A DNA stretch of 24,899 nt. Origin: a virus. The translations under genes and the position numbers were made by a program. Positions 1-6,538 of this stretch are shown in pieces. The notes under the pieces are model-generated. The model saw nothing but the letters and a program-made list of their open reading frames with translations. It made no database searches and was not told the DNA's origin. The stretch spans positions 1 through 24,899 of IMG/VR virus record IMGVR_UViG_3300002835_010611, one strand, 5' to 3'. Positions within the stretch are counted from its first letter, which is position 1; every line of letters begins with the position of its first letter.

Positions 1-107
1 CCTTGTCACCTTGTCACTTGCTAACCCCTTGCCTTGTGTCTCACCTTGTTGCTTGTCTCTCTAATCGCTTGTCACCTTGTCGCTTGACTTGTCTCTATAT
101 ATAGGTA
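1..107. repeat. CTTG-rich short repeat tract 1
   Basis: About eleven CTTG cores, mostly as (C/G)CTTGTC(A/T)C variants, are crowded into about 107 bases and end some 50 bases before a promoter. A similar tract lies at 449-540 before the second, related promoter. No ORF is convincing here. It could be an array of protein-binding sites or iterons, or a low-complexity expansion; the sequence does not decide. The tract may continue beyond the left window edge. Confidence 0.7.
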
Positions 108-160
108 TCTAGTGCCATAAATACCCCTTGTGATATATCAAAAGAATTTCTATAAATAAC

Positions 161-189
161 TTGACAATATCCCAACTATGCCCTATAGT
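161..189 (+). promoter_or_regulatory. sigma70-type promoter 1
   Basis: TTGACA at 161-166 and TATAGT at 184-189 are separated by exactly 17 bases. The spacer is nearly the same as in the promoter at 579-607; both contain TATCCCA(A/C)CTATGCCC. The predicted transcript start near 196 lies downstream of the ATG at 178, which argues that the gene begins at the ATG at 232. Confidence 0.8.
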
Positions 190-231
190 TTTATTTGTGA
201 GGCACACGCCCCACCTAAACAAAGGAATTAT

Positions 232-384
232 ATGAGAGACATCAGCACAGTATCCACAAAAGAAATCCAAAAAGACCTAGATTTTATTTCTGAACAATGG
301 GGCGTATTCTCAACTGAAGCCGATATGCGTCAAGCACTTGTTTCCACCATCACAAAAAGATTGGTTTGGGGCGCAAGCAAGTAA
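232..384 (+). CDS. Small hypothetical protein, 50 aa
   Basis: I do not recognise a family. The 50-residue product begins MRDISTVSTKEIQ and is soluble, with alternating charged and hydrophobic residues suggesting one or two helices. The start at 232 is preferred over the ATG at 178 because AAAGGAA lies five to eight bases before it and because 178 lies upstream of the predicted transcription start. It is a single-gene transcript: a strong promoter lies upstream and a strong intrinsic terminator follows at 401-437. Such isolated, strongly expressed tiny genes in phages are often early host-takeover factors, but nothing in the sequence shows that here. Confidence 0.65.
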   Translation: MRDISTVSTKEIQKDLDFISEQWGVFSTEADMRQALVSTITKRLVWGASK

Positions 385-400
385 TTCAGTAGCCAACTAA

Positions 401-437
401 GAGCCACCTAGCACCCCTCGCTAGGTGGCTCTTTTTT
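401..437 (+). terminator. Intrinsic terminator
   Basis: An 11-bp perfect inverted repeat (GAGCCACCTAG at 401-411, CTAGGTGGCTC at 421-431) with a nine-base loop is followed by a run of six T. It sits 16 bases after the stop codon of the 50-aa gene. Confidence 0.9.
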
Positions 438-448
438 ATTTGCCCCTA

Positions 449-540
449 CGCCTTGCGCCTTGTGCCTTGCCTTGTGCCTTGCCTAGTGCCTCGCCCTATG
501 CCTTGCCTTGTGTCTCGCCCTATGCCTTGTGCCTTGTTTC
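449..540. repeat. CTTG-rich short repeat tract 2
   Basis: About ten GCCTTG-type cores (GCCTTGT, GCCTTGC and decayed forms such as GCCTAGT and GCCCTAT) are packed in about 90 bases, followed by the promoter at 579-607. The arrangement repeat tract, promoter, tiny gene duplicates the block at 1-384, though the repeat words differ slightly (GCCTTG here, CTTGTCAC there). Confidence 0.7.
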
Positions 541-578
541 GTGCTACGGGCTACCTATCTACGCTTGACAGACAATGC

Positions 579-607
579 TTGACTTTATCCCACCTATGCC
601 CTAAGGT
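579..607 (+). promoter_or_regulatory. sigma70-type promoter 2
   Basis: TTGACT at 579-584 and TAAGGT at 602-607 are 17 bases apart, with a spacer nearly identical to promoter 1. A TTGACA at 565-570 lies just upstream and may add a second -35 element. It drives the LysM-like gene at 640. Confidence 0.75.
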
Positions 608-639
608 GTAATCATAAGCAACCAACAAGGAGATACACA

Positions 640-882
640 ATGAGAAGGAAACTAGCAATAGCAATAGCGATAGTGATAGGAGTGAGTTTATATTCGTTCT
701 CTAGAGAGAGTGGATACACTTGCTCTAGTAGCCCTGTATTGGTATCACAAGGTGACACGATTACAAGTATCGTACACGCTCATTGTGAAGGCAATACACG
801 CCGAGCCATAGACGATACCTATGAGATATATGGCAGTCTCATTATCCCAAGTCAGCAGATATACCTACCAAGTAGCAAGTAG
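640..882 (+). CDS. Small membrane-anchored LysM-like protein, 80 aa
   Basis: The protein opens with basic residues (MRRK) and a hydrophobic stretch at about residues 5-20, a signal anchor or signal peptide. The rest looks like one short LysM fold: a VSQGDTITSI stretch matches the usual start (V-x-x-GDT-hydrophobic) and the C-terminal IIPSQQIYLP matches the usual end (I-x-PGQ-x-I-x-IP). LysM modules bind peptidoglycan or chitin-type sugars, so a cell-envelope role is inferred, for example envelope remodelling or superinfection exclusion. Two Cys (in YTCSS and AHCEG) could form a disulphide. AAGGAGA precedes the ATG at good spacing. It has its own promoter at 579-607. Confidence 0.75.
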   Translation: MRRKLAIAIAIVIGVSLYSFSRESGYTCSSSPVLVSQGDTITSIVHAHCEGNTRRAIDDTYEIYGSLIIPSQQIYLPSSK

Positions 883-890
883 TGGTAGGT

Positions 891-920
891 GGAGAGAGTG
901 TCATAGGTGGCACTCTCTCC
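891..920 (+). terminator. Hairpin, possible terminator without T-run
   Basis: GGAGAGAGTG at 891-900 pairs perfectly with CACTCTCTCC at 911-920 around a ten-base loop, eight bases after the LysM-like gene. There is no T-run, so termination is likely but unproven. The rest of the 883-1123 gap holds one more hairpin (980-1013) and no convincing gene. Confidence 0.5.
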
Positions 921-979
921 AAACTGCTTACGGGTGAGAGATTCGATACTACTGAGTGTTGTGGCAGTAGTGAAATCTT

Positions 980-1013
980 GACGGCAGGCGTACCACCCAG
1001 AACGCCTGCCGTC
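980..1013. other. Perfect 11-bp inverted repeat
   Basis: GACGGCAGGCG at 980-990 and CGCCTGCCGTC at 1003-1013 form a GC-rich hairpin with a 12-base loop. It lies between the plus-strand LysM-like gene and the end of the minus-strand gene at 1124-1741, so it could serve as a terminator for either side. No T-run is present on either strand. Confidence 0.5.
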
Positions 1014-1123
1014 GCTTAGTTGTCACTGTGAAGCGCCACACGAAGCATCAGCAAGGAGAAAGGAAATGAAAACCTTGCCGATAAGGTCAGATTAGCAAAG
1101 AGCTGCAGTTTGTCGTGGAAGTA

Positions 1124-1741
1124 CTAGACGAAGAACCTAGTAGAGAAGCCATTGGCAAGTAGTCCGAATACGAGAGCGCTGTAGTAGTCATCTGAGGCAA
1201 GCCACATGACCTCATCATCCGGTTGGCTGTATGGAAGTTTCAACGCCGTATGAAAGAGCAGTGGATACATACTCTCTTCGTTGCGAACGAGCATTCGACC
1301 AGGTACGAAGACCTCCTCATGCCAGATGACCTTTCTTGGAACATCGTAGGAGTATCCCTTACTGACGAATGAGACTTCGTCATTTGCCACATGGGTGACT
1401 GTTAGACACTCGTTTACTGCCCTGTTGCCTATAGCGAACTCTTTGGCAAGGTCCTTGTCATAGGTGTCTATTGGATTAGAACTGACATAGCCTTCAGCAA
1501 CCATTGAGATGGCATCTAGCCCCCAACCCAGTCTAAGTATGGCTACTGCTGACGAGACAGCCATAAAGCGCTCATATGGCGTCTGACGCTGTACTACATC
1601 GGTCATCTGTGAAACAACGCTTAGAGAGCCTCCACACCAGCCATAAAGGACCTGATTTATGTCCTCGCCTATGCCTCCTTCGGCTACCATCTCGTTTTTA
1701 GCCTCTACAGCGGTGGCCAATACCATGGCCAATTTCATCAT
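1124..1741 (-). CDS. Hypothetical protein, about 205 aa
   Basis: No family recognised. The start is uncertain: an open frame begins at a GTG (1765), but two adjacent ATG codons at 1741 and 1738 follow AGCAGG and fit better. The product begins MMKLAMVLATAVEAKNEMVA and is mostly helical, with a central alanine-rich segment (MAVSSAVAILRLGWG). A C-terminal part contains FVPGRMLVRNEESMYPLL and paired acidic residues. No membrane segment or signal peptide is clear. It is transcribed on its own toward the plus-strand LysM-like gene. Confidence 0.65.
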   Translation of the reverse strand: MMKLAMVLATAVEAKNEMVAEGGIGEDINQVLYGWCGGSLSVVSQMTDVVQRQTPYERFMAVSSAVAILRLGWGLDAISMVAEGYVSSNPIDTYDKDLAKEFAIGNRAVNECLTVTHVANDEVSFVSKGYSYDVPRKVIWHEEVFVPGRMLVRNEESMYPLLFHTALKLPYSQPDDEVMWLASDDYYSALVFGLLANGFSTRFFV

Positions 1742-1844
1742 CCTGCTGTCGTAGTTGTTATCCACAAACCAATGCTAGAGCTTGAAAGCCGGCACGGGTG
1801 GCACTTCCCCTACAGAGTGATATCACTTGACTAGTATTTGCTAC

Positions 1845-2063
1845 ATGACACAGAAAAAGAAAACACCAAACAAGAAGGCAGCAACTGCAAAGAAGGCTGC
1901 TCCGAAGAAGAAGCCTATTCAAAAGAAGATTGCAGAAATCCCGCAGCCAACACAGCAAGACGTAAAAGAGTTTCAGGTTGTTGTTGAAGAGCTCAAGGAT
2001 GTTCGAGATGCAATTGTAAAGACTTCGTTCTTTGGCAAACTCACAAAGTGGTTTAGAAGCTAA
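1845..2063 (+). CDS. Lys/Ala-rich small protein, 72 aa
   Basis: The N-terminal third is a histone-H1-like basic tail (repeats of KKAA, AAPKKK, PIQKK), followed by a predicted helix or coiled coil (QDVKEFQVVVEELKDVRDAIV) and an amphipathic basic end (FFGKLTKWFRS). Basic tails of this kind usually bind nucleic acid or act at membranes; either is inference. The ATG at 1845 is preferred to the TTG at 1827. TAGTAT at 1832-1837 lies seven bases before the ATG, consistent with leaderless transcription, although no good -35 is seen. It converges with the minus-strand gene ending at 2060, overlapping by four bases. Confidence 0.7.
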   Translation: MTQKKKTPNKKAATAKKAAPKKKPIQKKIAEIPQPTQQDVKEFQVVVEELKDVRDAIVKTSFFGKLTKWFRS

Positions 2064-2383
2064 CTTGCGTTAGCCATTTCGTGTGCTCCCAGAAAGGGAG
2101 CTACACGCATACCAAAAGACGAGAGACGCCACTTAGTTGTCCCTGCTTTGTCTATTTGCTCAAACAGCCCACGGGATGTTAGTTCGATTAGTAAAGTCGC
2201 CAACTCGTTTGTATCATCAAACATGACAGAGTTGTGCATCAGCACATCATCAATAGAGAACGCACTCATGCGTCGTTGTTTAAAAATCAATCCACAGTAA
2301 ACACACATACGCATCTTCTTGTTCTTGTATATTTCGTCAGCAGCGCTCGTCTCATCAGTCCAACGAGTCATAATCCCATTCAC
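2060..2383 (-). CDS. Hypothetical protein with CxxC, 107 aa
   Basis: Unknown family. Residues 26-31 contain CVYCGLIF, a half zinc-knuckle-like CxxC. The C-terminal half (ELATLLIELTSRGLFEQID, then TTKWRLSSFGMRV) looks like a winged helix-turn-helix: two helices followed by a short beta hairpin. The upstream gene has a similar pattern and overlaps it by 29 bases, so both are probably translated from one message. An ATG at residue 5 is an alternative start. Confidence 0.65.
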   Translation of the reverse strand: MNGIMTRWTDETSAADEIYKNKKMRMCVYCGLIFKQRRMSAFSIDDVLMHNSVMFDDTNELATLLIELTSRGLFEQIDKAGTTKWRLSSFGMRVAPFLGAHEMANAS

Positions 2384-2744
2384 CCTTCTTTAATCCGGTA
2401 CGATACTTCAGTTCGCTTGCCCTCATGTTGGACGCTTTTGCTTCAAGATGCTTCTTCCGGTATGTCTCGCCAATAGCGACCAGTGCATACTTACCCCAAT
2501 CAGTGATTTTGTATAAACAGATTGCATCGACTATACGACTTTCAATAAACTCATTCTTTTCCAATGTCTTCATCGTCCTGTCTAGGTCGATAAACCGCTC
2601 ACGACGATTCAATTGAAAACGACGATAATCGTCACGGGTGAACCATTCGTGCTTCATCCCAGATTTCATTTTTGCATAGCAAAGAACCACATACGCTTTG
2701 CTACCGTGCTTCATGACGTTGTTTGGATTTTTGTTTTTGTTCAT
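2355..2744 (-). CDS. Winged-helix-like hypothetical protein, 129 aa
   Basis: Basic protein with a segment resembling a winged helix: a helix (RERFIDLDRTMKTLEKNEFIE), then SRIVDAICLYKITDWGKYALV, like the recognition-helix-plus-wing arrangement of PadR/MarR-like repressors. A DNA-binding role is inferred. The start lies only three bases beyond the 3' end of the tRNA gene, so the only Shine-Dalgarno-like sequence (GAGGG) is inside the tRNA acceptor strand; the ATG at 2714 is an alternative. The transcript must therefore include the tRNA or begin inside it. The downstream 107-aa gene overlaps. Confidence 0.65.
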   Translation of the reverse strand: MNKNKNPNNVMKHGSKAYVVLCYAKMKSGMKHEWFTRDDYRRFQLNRRERFIDLDRTMKTLEKNEFIESRIVDAICLYKITDWGKYALVAIGETYRKKHLEAKASNMRASELKYRTGLKKGEWDYDSLD

Positions 2745-2746
2745 AG

Positions 2747-2823
2747 TGCCCTCGGTTGGATTTGAACCAACGTGTCACCAACTACGGTTTCTACACCTTA
2801 TAAGAGTGGGCCGATACGAGGGC
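2747..2823 (-). tRNA. tRNA gene with noncanonical core (anticodon possibly UAU, Ile)
   Basis: On the minus strand a perfect 7-bp acceptor stem (GCCCTCG with CGAGGGC), discriminator A and a perfect T arm (GTTGG, loop TTCAAAT, CCAAC) give a total of 77 bases. The core does not fold normally. The best anticodon loop, CTTATAA, gives UAU and starts too early, leaving only seven bases where the D arm should be. The excess lies in a long variable region that can form ACC/GGT. No CCA is encoded. It may be a functional D-arm-less tRNA, a decayed tRNA or a tRNA-like attachment site. Confidence 0.6.
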
Positions 2824-2827
2824 TGAA

Positions 2828-2875
2828 TGAGTAGCCATCCGTACATCGTTCCCACTAATGTCAGATGACTACTCA
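2828..2875 (-). terminator. Long hairpin after the 77-aa gene
   Basis: TGAGTAGCCATC at 2828-2839 pairs with GATGACTACTCA at 2864-2875 (12 bp with one mismatch on the plus strand that becomes a G-U wobble on the minus-strand RNA). The hairpin sits between the stop of the gene at 2880 and the tRNA. It could end the upstream transcript or define the 5' processing point of the tRNA. It lacks a T-run. Confidence 0.5.
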
Positions 2876-2879
2876 ATCC

Positions 2880-3113
2880 TTAGTTGCTTATCTTGTTCTT
2901 GGAATTCTTCAATGAATTAAGCTCAACGGAGAACAGTTTGACAAATTCATCTGAGTAACGGTGCTGAAGCACTAAGGCTGCTCGACGACGTGCCTCTTGT
3001 CGCAAGCGATTCTGCTGTTTCTGGATTTCAACTCGACATTGCTTTTCCTCCAAAGACAATGGCTTTCGGCCACGCTTCACTGTTCCCTGAACGACATTCT
3101 CGTATTCACTCAT
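2880..3113 (-). CDS. Small basic protein with AT-hook-like motif, 77 aa
   Basis: The start at 3113 (MSEYENVVQGT) follows GAGGG at proper spacing and is preferred over the ATG at 3149. A KRGRKPLSLEEK segment at about residues 13-24 resembles an AT-hook (RGRKP) that binds the AT minor groove, followed by a strongly basic helix (QNRLRQEARRRAA) and a hydrophobic helix. It is probably a small DNA-binding or nucleoid protein; the family is not recognised. It lies upstream of the tRNA on the same strand. Confidence 0.7.
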   Translation of the reverse strand: MSEYENVVQGTVKRGRKPLSLEEKQCRVEIQKQQNRLRQEARRRAALVLQHRYSDEFVKLFSVELNSLKNSKNKISN

Positions 3114-3261
3114 GATTTTCCCTCTTTCGGATGTTTCTTGTCCCATCAATATAAATGCTCACGGGTAATAAATCAACCCCAAAACAATGTTGACAAAATA
3201 AAATCTGACCTGTACAGTTCCATCAACCCAATAAAACAGAGCTACATAGAAAAGGAAACAT

Positions 3262-3513
3262 ATGGCATCAAGGACTCATGGCAACAAGGTAGTGAAAGAG
3301 CTGTTCAGGCAACTGGCAGCACTCGGCTTTGTAATTGAACACAAAGGAAGCACTGGATACAAAATCACACCACCACCGAGTATCCATGGACCCGTGTACT
3401 ACACGCATGGAACACCACAGGCAGTAAAGCCAATCCTCAATCAGTTCCGCAAAATCTATGGAGTAGCACTTCATGACCCGGCGAAACCACCAAAAAGCAA
3501 GGTGAAACAATGA
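3262..3513 (+). CDS. HicA-like small protein (dsRBD-fold), 83 aa
   Basis: Residues 9-35 (VVKELFRQLAALGFVIEH then KGSTGYKITPP) match the helix-beta-beta pattern of HicA/YcfA mRNA interferases. These toxins normally have a catalytic His in a GSH motif; here the equivalent is GSTGYKI, so ribonuclease activity is doubtful. Actinobacteriophages often carry such a gene alone, without the HicB antitoxin, and none is seen here. AAAGGAAAC precedes the ATG. It overlaps the next gene by four bases (ATGA), so the two are translationally coupled. Confidence 0.65.
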   Translation: MASRTHGNKVVKELFRQLAALGFVIEHKGSTGYKITPPPSIHGPVYYTHGTPQAVKPILNQFRKIYGVALHDPAKPPKSKVKQ

Positions 3514-3974
3514 GCAATGCAGACATTCCATCAAAGAAATTCAACTTTTCAAATGATTTGGCTTACGGGCATATGGGTGAGTCTGTAATTAAGGACTTTC
3601 TTGAATCTCTTGAGCAAGGCGACTTTGAAGTCAAGACAGACAGGTTTAGGAATGGCAACATGGCAGTTGAGCTATACCAGAACCCACGAAGGCAGCTGGA
3701 CCAAGACCAGAATCAGGTTTGGGTTCCAAGCGGACTGAATATCACAACAGCGAAATGGTGGGTCTATCAGTTCACTCTGGGCGAATCGTTTATTGTCGTC
3801 TCGGTTGAGCGTCTTCGCAGGTTTATCAATATGAACAGCCATGACTTCAATGAAAACACATTTACTCCATTTGCACCCAAAAGCGATAATCCGGCTATGG
3901 GCTTCATACTGAAACCACATCACATAATCGAAATGATGATTAGCCCAAAGTACGACGAGTTGCCGGGGGGATGA
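3510..3974 (+). CDS. PD-(D/E)XK-like nuclease family protein, 154 aa
   Basis: The protein has a GE pair at residues 23-24, an FEVKTDR segment (E40-V-K42, D44), an AVEL strand (E54), a phage-nuclease-like segment (PSGLNITTAKWWVY) and a following strand-helix (FIVVSVERLRRFI). This order resembles small PD-(D/E)XK endonucleases of phages, used in recombination or junction resolution. The motif assignment is tentative because the exact catalytic set cannot be fixed by eye. It starts inside the end of the HicA-like gene and is followed after one base by the zinc-finger gene, so it is part of an operon. Confidence 0.5.
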   Translation: MSNADIPSKKFNFSNDLAYGHMGESVIKDFLESLEQGDFEVKTDRFRNGNMAVELYQNPRRQLDQDQNQVWVPSGLNITTAKWWVYQFTLGESFIVVSVERLRRFINMNSHDFNENTFTPFAPKSDNPAMGFILKPHHIIEMMISPKYDELPGG

Positions 3975-3975
3975 C

Positions 3976-4404
3976 ATGTCAGTGGTTGATACCAAGCAAT
4001 ACGACAATCATGTTTGCGACGAATGCCATCAACCAATCCTGCTGTTTATGCCAGAGAACTACATAGAAGAGGGATACAAGCAAATCATTGGTGGAATGTG
4101 CTTTGATGCCGGCGGAGCCTATTCGGAGTTCAATGACACATCTCAGTCGTGGTTGGTGTCCACATGGGTTGACGGGTACATATCCCTGTGTCATGACTGC
4201 ACTGCTCGTTTGTGGTCAGTGCTACCTAGGGCCATGACCAAGTTTGGAAAGCCGCTACATTTTTCGACTGACCCAGAGAACGCAATGCCTTGTTGTAAAT
4301 GGGGGTGGACTTGGCGTATGGTTGATGGAGTTAGGAAGCTGTTTTGCGCAGGACAAGATGGTCTTGAATGGGAACAAGTAGAAGATTCAGGAAGCCACGA
4401 ATGA
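3976..4404 (+). CDS. Cys/His-rich hypothetical protein, 142 aa
   Basis: There is a CDECH motif at residues 14-18, a CHDC at about 72-75 and a CC pair near residue 106. The first two CxxC-type knuckles are spaced like a treble-clef or zinc-ribbon site. The remainder is rich in Trp (WVDGYISL, KWGWTWRMV). Function is unknown; zinc binding is inferred. It follows the nuclease-like gene by one base and shares its transcript. Confidence 0.6.
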   Translation: MSVVDTKQYDNHVCDECHQPILLFMPENYIEEGYKQIIGGMCFDAGGAYSEFNDTSQSWLVSTWVDGYISLCHDCTARLWSVLPRAMTKFGKPLHFSTDPENAMPCCKWGWTWRMVDGVRKLFCAGQDGLEWEQVEDSGSHE

Positions 4405-4431
4405 GCATCATAAGCAATCAAGAATAGGACT

Positions 4432-4641
4432 ATGGGTACTCGCAGTACTAAGATTTCAAAATGCAACAAGGGACGATTGGATACTATGCCTGAGAACATT
4501 GCGACGAAGACATTCACAATCGAAGTAAACAGGTTTAATAGCGACATCCTCACATCAATCTATTCAACAGAAGAGCTAATATCCATGTTGTTGCAAAAGG
4601 GCGGAATGATGAGTGTCTCGGTGGTTAAGGAAAATGAATAA
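4432..4641 (+). CDS. Small hypothetical protein, 69 aa
   Basis: Family not recognised. The C-terminal half alternates strands and a helix (TIEVNRFNSDILTSI, TEELISMLLQKGG, MMSVSVVKENE), a small alpha/beta domain. The start is uncertain: ATG at 4432 is close to an AGGA, while ATG at 4486 (MPENIATK) has AAGGGA a little too far upstream. Its end overlaps the start of the oxygenase gene by eight bases, so it may be coupled to it. Confidence 0.55.
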   Translation: MGTRSTKISKCNKGRLDTMPENIATKTFTIEVNRFNSDILTSIYSTEELISMLLQKGGMMSVSVVKENE

Positions 4642-5407
4642 AGCTGTTTCGATATACAAGAATGTCATTACGGGCTCGATACCTCCTACTCCGATATCAC
4701 TCGATGTTGATGCTGAGCTTTTTACTGATTGCGACGAGACGCTTCTTAGCATTGCCGACACAATTGGTCAACCTGTTGCGTACCAACAGGAACAAAAAGG
4801 TTCTCTTGTCCAGAACATATTCCCAATACAGAAAACCGAGACAATGCAAATATCAAGCAGTTCAAAGGTTGAGCTTGGTTTGCATACAGAGACAGCATTC
4901 CATCCATACAAGCCAGACATTGTTGCTCTACTATGTGTTCGTGGAGACCCTACGGGCATAACAACTATCGCTGAAGTAAGGGATGTGGTTTCTAAGCTAG
5001 ATAGTTACTTGATTGATGAGCTGTGTAAGCCGAACTTCACCACATCATTGGACCCAAGCTTCATGCTTGAAGGACAACAGGATGCCACTATACCCATATC
5101 TGTTTTGCGCAATCACAATGATGAGTGGCACCTAACATACGACGAAACTCTCGTGATAGGAAAAACGAAGGAAGCAAATCACGCATTACTCCATCTCAAG
5201 GTAGCTATACGAGATTCGATTGTTGATTACATACTTGAAACGGGTGACCTGATGCTCATAAACAACAACACGGCCGTACATGGTAGGAAACCTTTTATTG
5301 CTAGGTATGACGGAACAGACAGATGGCTTAAGCGCGTTCTCATAAGAACCAGCAGTACTCCTTCAAATCAAATTGAAGGCAATGTCATTACAACTAAATT
5401 TTATTAG
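4634..5407 (+). CDS. Clavaminate-synthase/asparagine-oxygenase-like 2OG-Fe(II) dioxygenase, 257 aa
   Basis: The family couples oxidation of a substrate, usually a free or carrier-bound amino acid, to decarboxylation of 2-oxoglutarate. Visible here: the HTE motif (H84, E86) in ELGLHTETAFHPYKPD, the distal His (H216) in NNNTAVHGRKPF, and Arg residues in RYDGTDRWLKR (R230, R234), one of which should bind the 2OG carboxylate. The HxE...H triad with VHGR-x-PF and RYDGTDRW is diagnostic of the CAS/AsnO branch of TauD-like enzymes. At 257 aa it is shorter than typical members (about 330). ATG at 4634 follows AAGGA and is preferred to a GTG at 4613. The substrate is unknown. Confidence 0.85.
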   Translation: MNKAVSIYKNVITGSIPPTPISLDVDAELFTDCDETLLSIADTIGQPVAYQQEQKGSLVQNIFPIQKTETMQISSSSKVELGLHTETAFHPYKPDIVALLCVRGDPTGITTIAEVRDVVSKLDSYLIDELCKPNFTTSLDPSFMLEGQQDATIPISVLRNHNDEWHLTYDETLVIGKTKEANHALLHLKVAIRDSIVDYILETGDLMLINNNTAVHGRKPFIARYDGTDRWLKRVLIRTSSTPSNQIEGNVITTKFY

Positions 5408-5952
5408 TCAGTGAACCTCTTACCGCACTTCATGCACCTCTGCATCCACGGGTAAACTTTTCTATCTTGAGGTAAATGTTGGCATCCCGTAGTACCTGCA
5501 GCTTTGTTGCATACATCCCTAACAAACTCAGCCAAGGAAACCCCAAGCTCTGCTGCTGCTGACTTCCATCTTTCATGGTCTTCGTCTGTAGCCCTAATTA
5601 AAACTTGTTTGTTTGCTGGTAGACCAGGTTTTGCGCCGGTGTTTGCCTTACGGGTGAGTTCTGTGACACCCATGACATCATCAACAGCTGCTCGAATATT
5701 GTCTTGAACCTCTTCGGCACTGTCTTTGGATGATTCATTTTTGTTCATAGATAACAAAACTACCTCATGGACATCTAGTTCTGGCAGTTCTTTGTGTTTA
5801 TTTATTCCCTTGAACCTGTTGCTGAATCCCAGGAGACCCTTGCCTATTGATATTTCAAATTCTTTTACTTTTTCCTTTGATGTCCTATATTTCCCCTCGG
5901 TCGATAGCGACTTCCTCGCCGCCCCCTCCGTTGGATACGGTTTCCGCAACAT
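5404..5952 (-). CDS. Ribbon-helix-helix protein with C-terminal zinc ribbon, 182 aa
   Basis: Residues about 115-150 (KQVLIRATDEDHERWKSAA, ELGVSLAEFVRDVCNKAA) fit an Arc/CopG ribbon-helix-helix DNA-binding domain. The tail has CQHLPQDRK and CMKCGKRF, a zinc-ribbon-like Cys/His set. It is probably a dimeric transcription regulator. The ATG at 5952 has an excellent GGAGAGG six bases upstream although it lies inside the preceding gene (68-base overlap). The ATG at 5748 is an alternative that would give 114 aa and keep both domains. Last gene of the minus-strand operon; converges with the oxygenase gene with four bases of overlap. Confidence 0.75.
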   Translation of the reverse strand: MLRKPYPTEGAARKSLSTEGKYRTSKEKVKEFEISIGKGLLGFSNRFKGINKHKELPELDVHEVVLLSMNKNESSKDSAEEVQDNIRAAVDDVMGVTELTRKANTGAKPGLPANKQVLIRATDEDHERWKSAAAELGVSLAEFVRDVCNKAAGTTGCQHLPQDRKVYPWMQRCMKCGKRFTD

Positions 5953-6538
5953 CGATTACCTCTCCATCTTCTATTTCTGATTCACCAAGTATTGAATTAA
6001 TTACGTCTGATGGAAGCACGCCGCTTCTTCCCATTATCTCCAAAAGCTTACGGGCTTCTGATTCTGGAGAGAACTGACTAATAGAACTTACATCTATTGC
6101 GCCGGAAAGGGTTGACCTAACATTGACCTGCGAATTAACATCCATCTGCACATTAACATTTGTCTGCTCCATACCGAGCAACTTTGAACGCCTATCCATT
6201 ATAGACAGAACTTGCTGGATGGCTTTTAAGTCTGGCTCTGCTGTCACCTCAGTGCCATCATCCATTTCCAACTTTCTATGCTGAGTCATGGGCCATATTG
6301 CCGACTGAAGAGAGTCAAGTCTTTCAAGCTCCATTCTCAAAAGCTCTGGATAAGCAAAGAGTGCTTCTGAGTTGAGCTTTTCAAGCTGTCTTCTAATCGC
6401 AGTTCCTACAGCTCTGCTTGACATACCAAACCTACGGGCTATCTCACCATGGGTTACACCGGCTTGTCTTAGCTTGAATATGCGCAAGTCCCTTTCAGCA
6501 AGGAACTCCCTAGTTAAACCGCCTTCGCCTTTTGACAC
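5885..6538 (-). CDS. HTH protein resembling terminase small subunits, 217 aa
   Basis: Residues about 10-50 form a helix-turn-helix (FKLRQAGVTHGEIARRFGMS, then SRAVGTAIRRQL). A helical region follows (RMELERLDSLQSAIWPM) and then DLKAIQQVLSIMDRRSKLLGM. That pattern (sigma70-like HTH, LERLD helix, then a helix ending RRSKLLG) is shared by many small terminase subunits and related phage DNA-binding proteins. No large terminase gene is in the window, so packaging is not proven; replication or regulation is possible. The GTG start directly follows the TAA of the primase gene, indicating translational coupling. The C-terminus is acidic. Confidence 0.65.
   Translation of the reverse strand: MSKGEGGLTREFLAERDLRIFKLRQAGVTHGEIARRFGMSSRAVGTAIRRQLEKLNSEALFAYPELLRMELERLDSLQSAIWPMTQHRKLEMDDGTEVTAEPDLKAIQQVLSIMDRRSKLLGMEQTNVNVQMDVNSQVNVRSTLSGAIDVSSISQFSPESEARKLLEIMGRSGVLPSDVINSILGESEIEDGEVIDVAETVSNGGGGEEVAIDRGEI

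Noticed and set aside
178-384. 68-codon version of the first gene starting at 178
   Set aside because: The ATG lies inside the promoter, before the -10 box, so it cannot be on the transcript; ATG at 232 has a proper ribosome-binding site.
1063-1095. Eight-codon leader-like ORF after AAGGAGAAAGGAA
   Set aside because: A good Shine-Dalgarno precedes an ATG, but the peptide is tiny and no downstream plus-strand gene exists for it to regulate.
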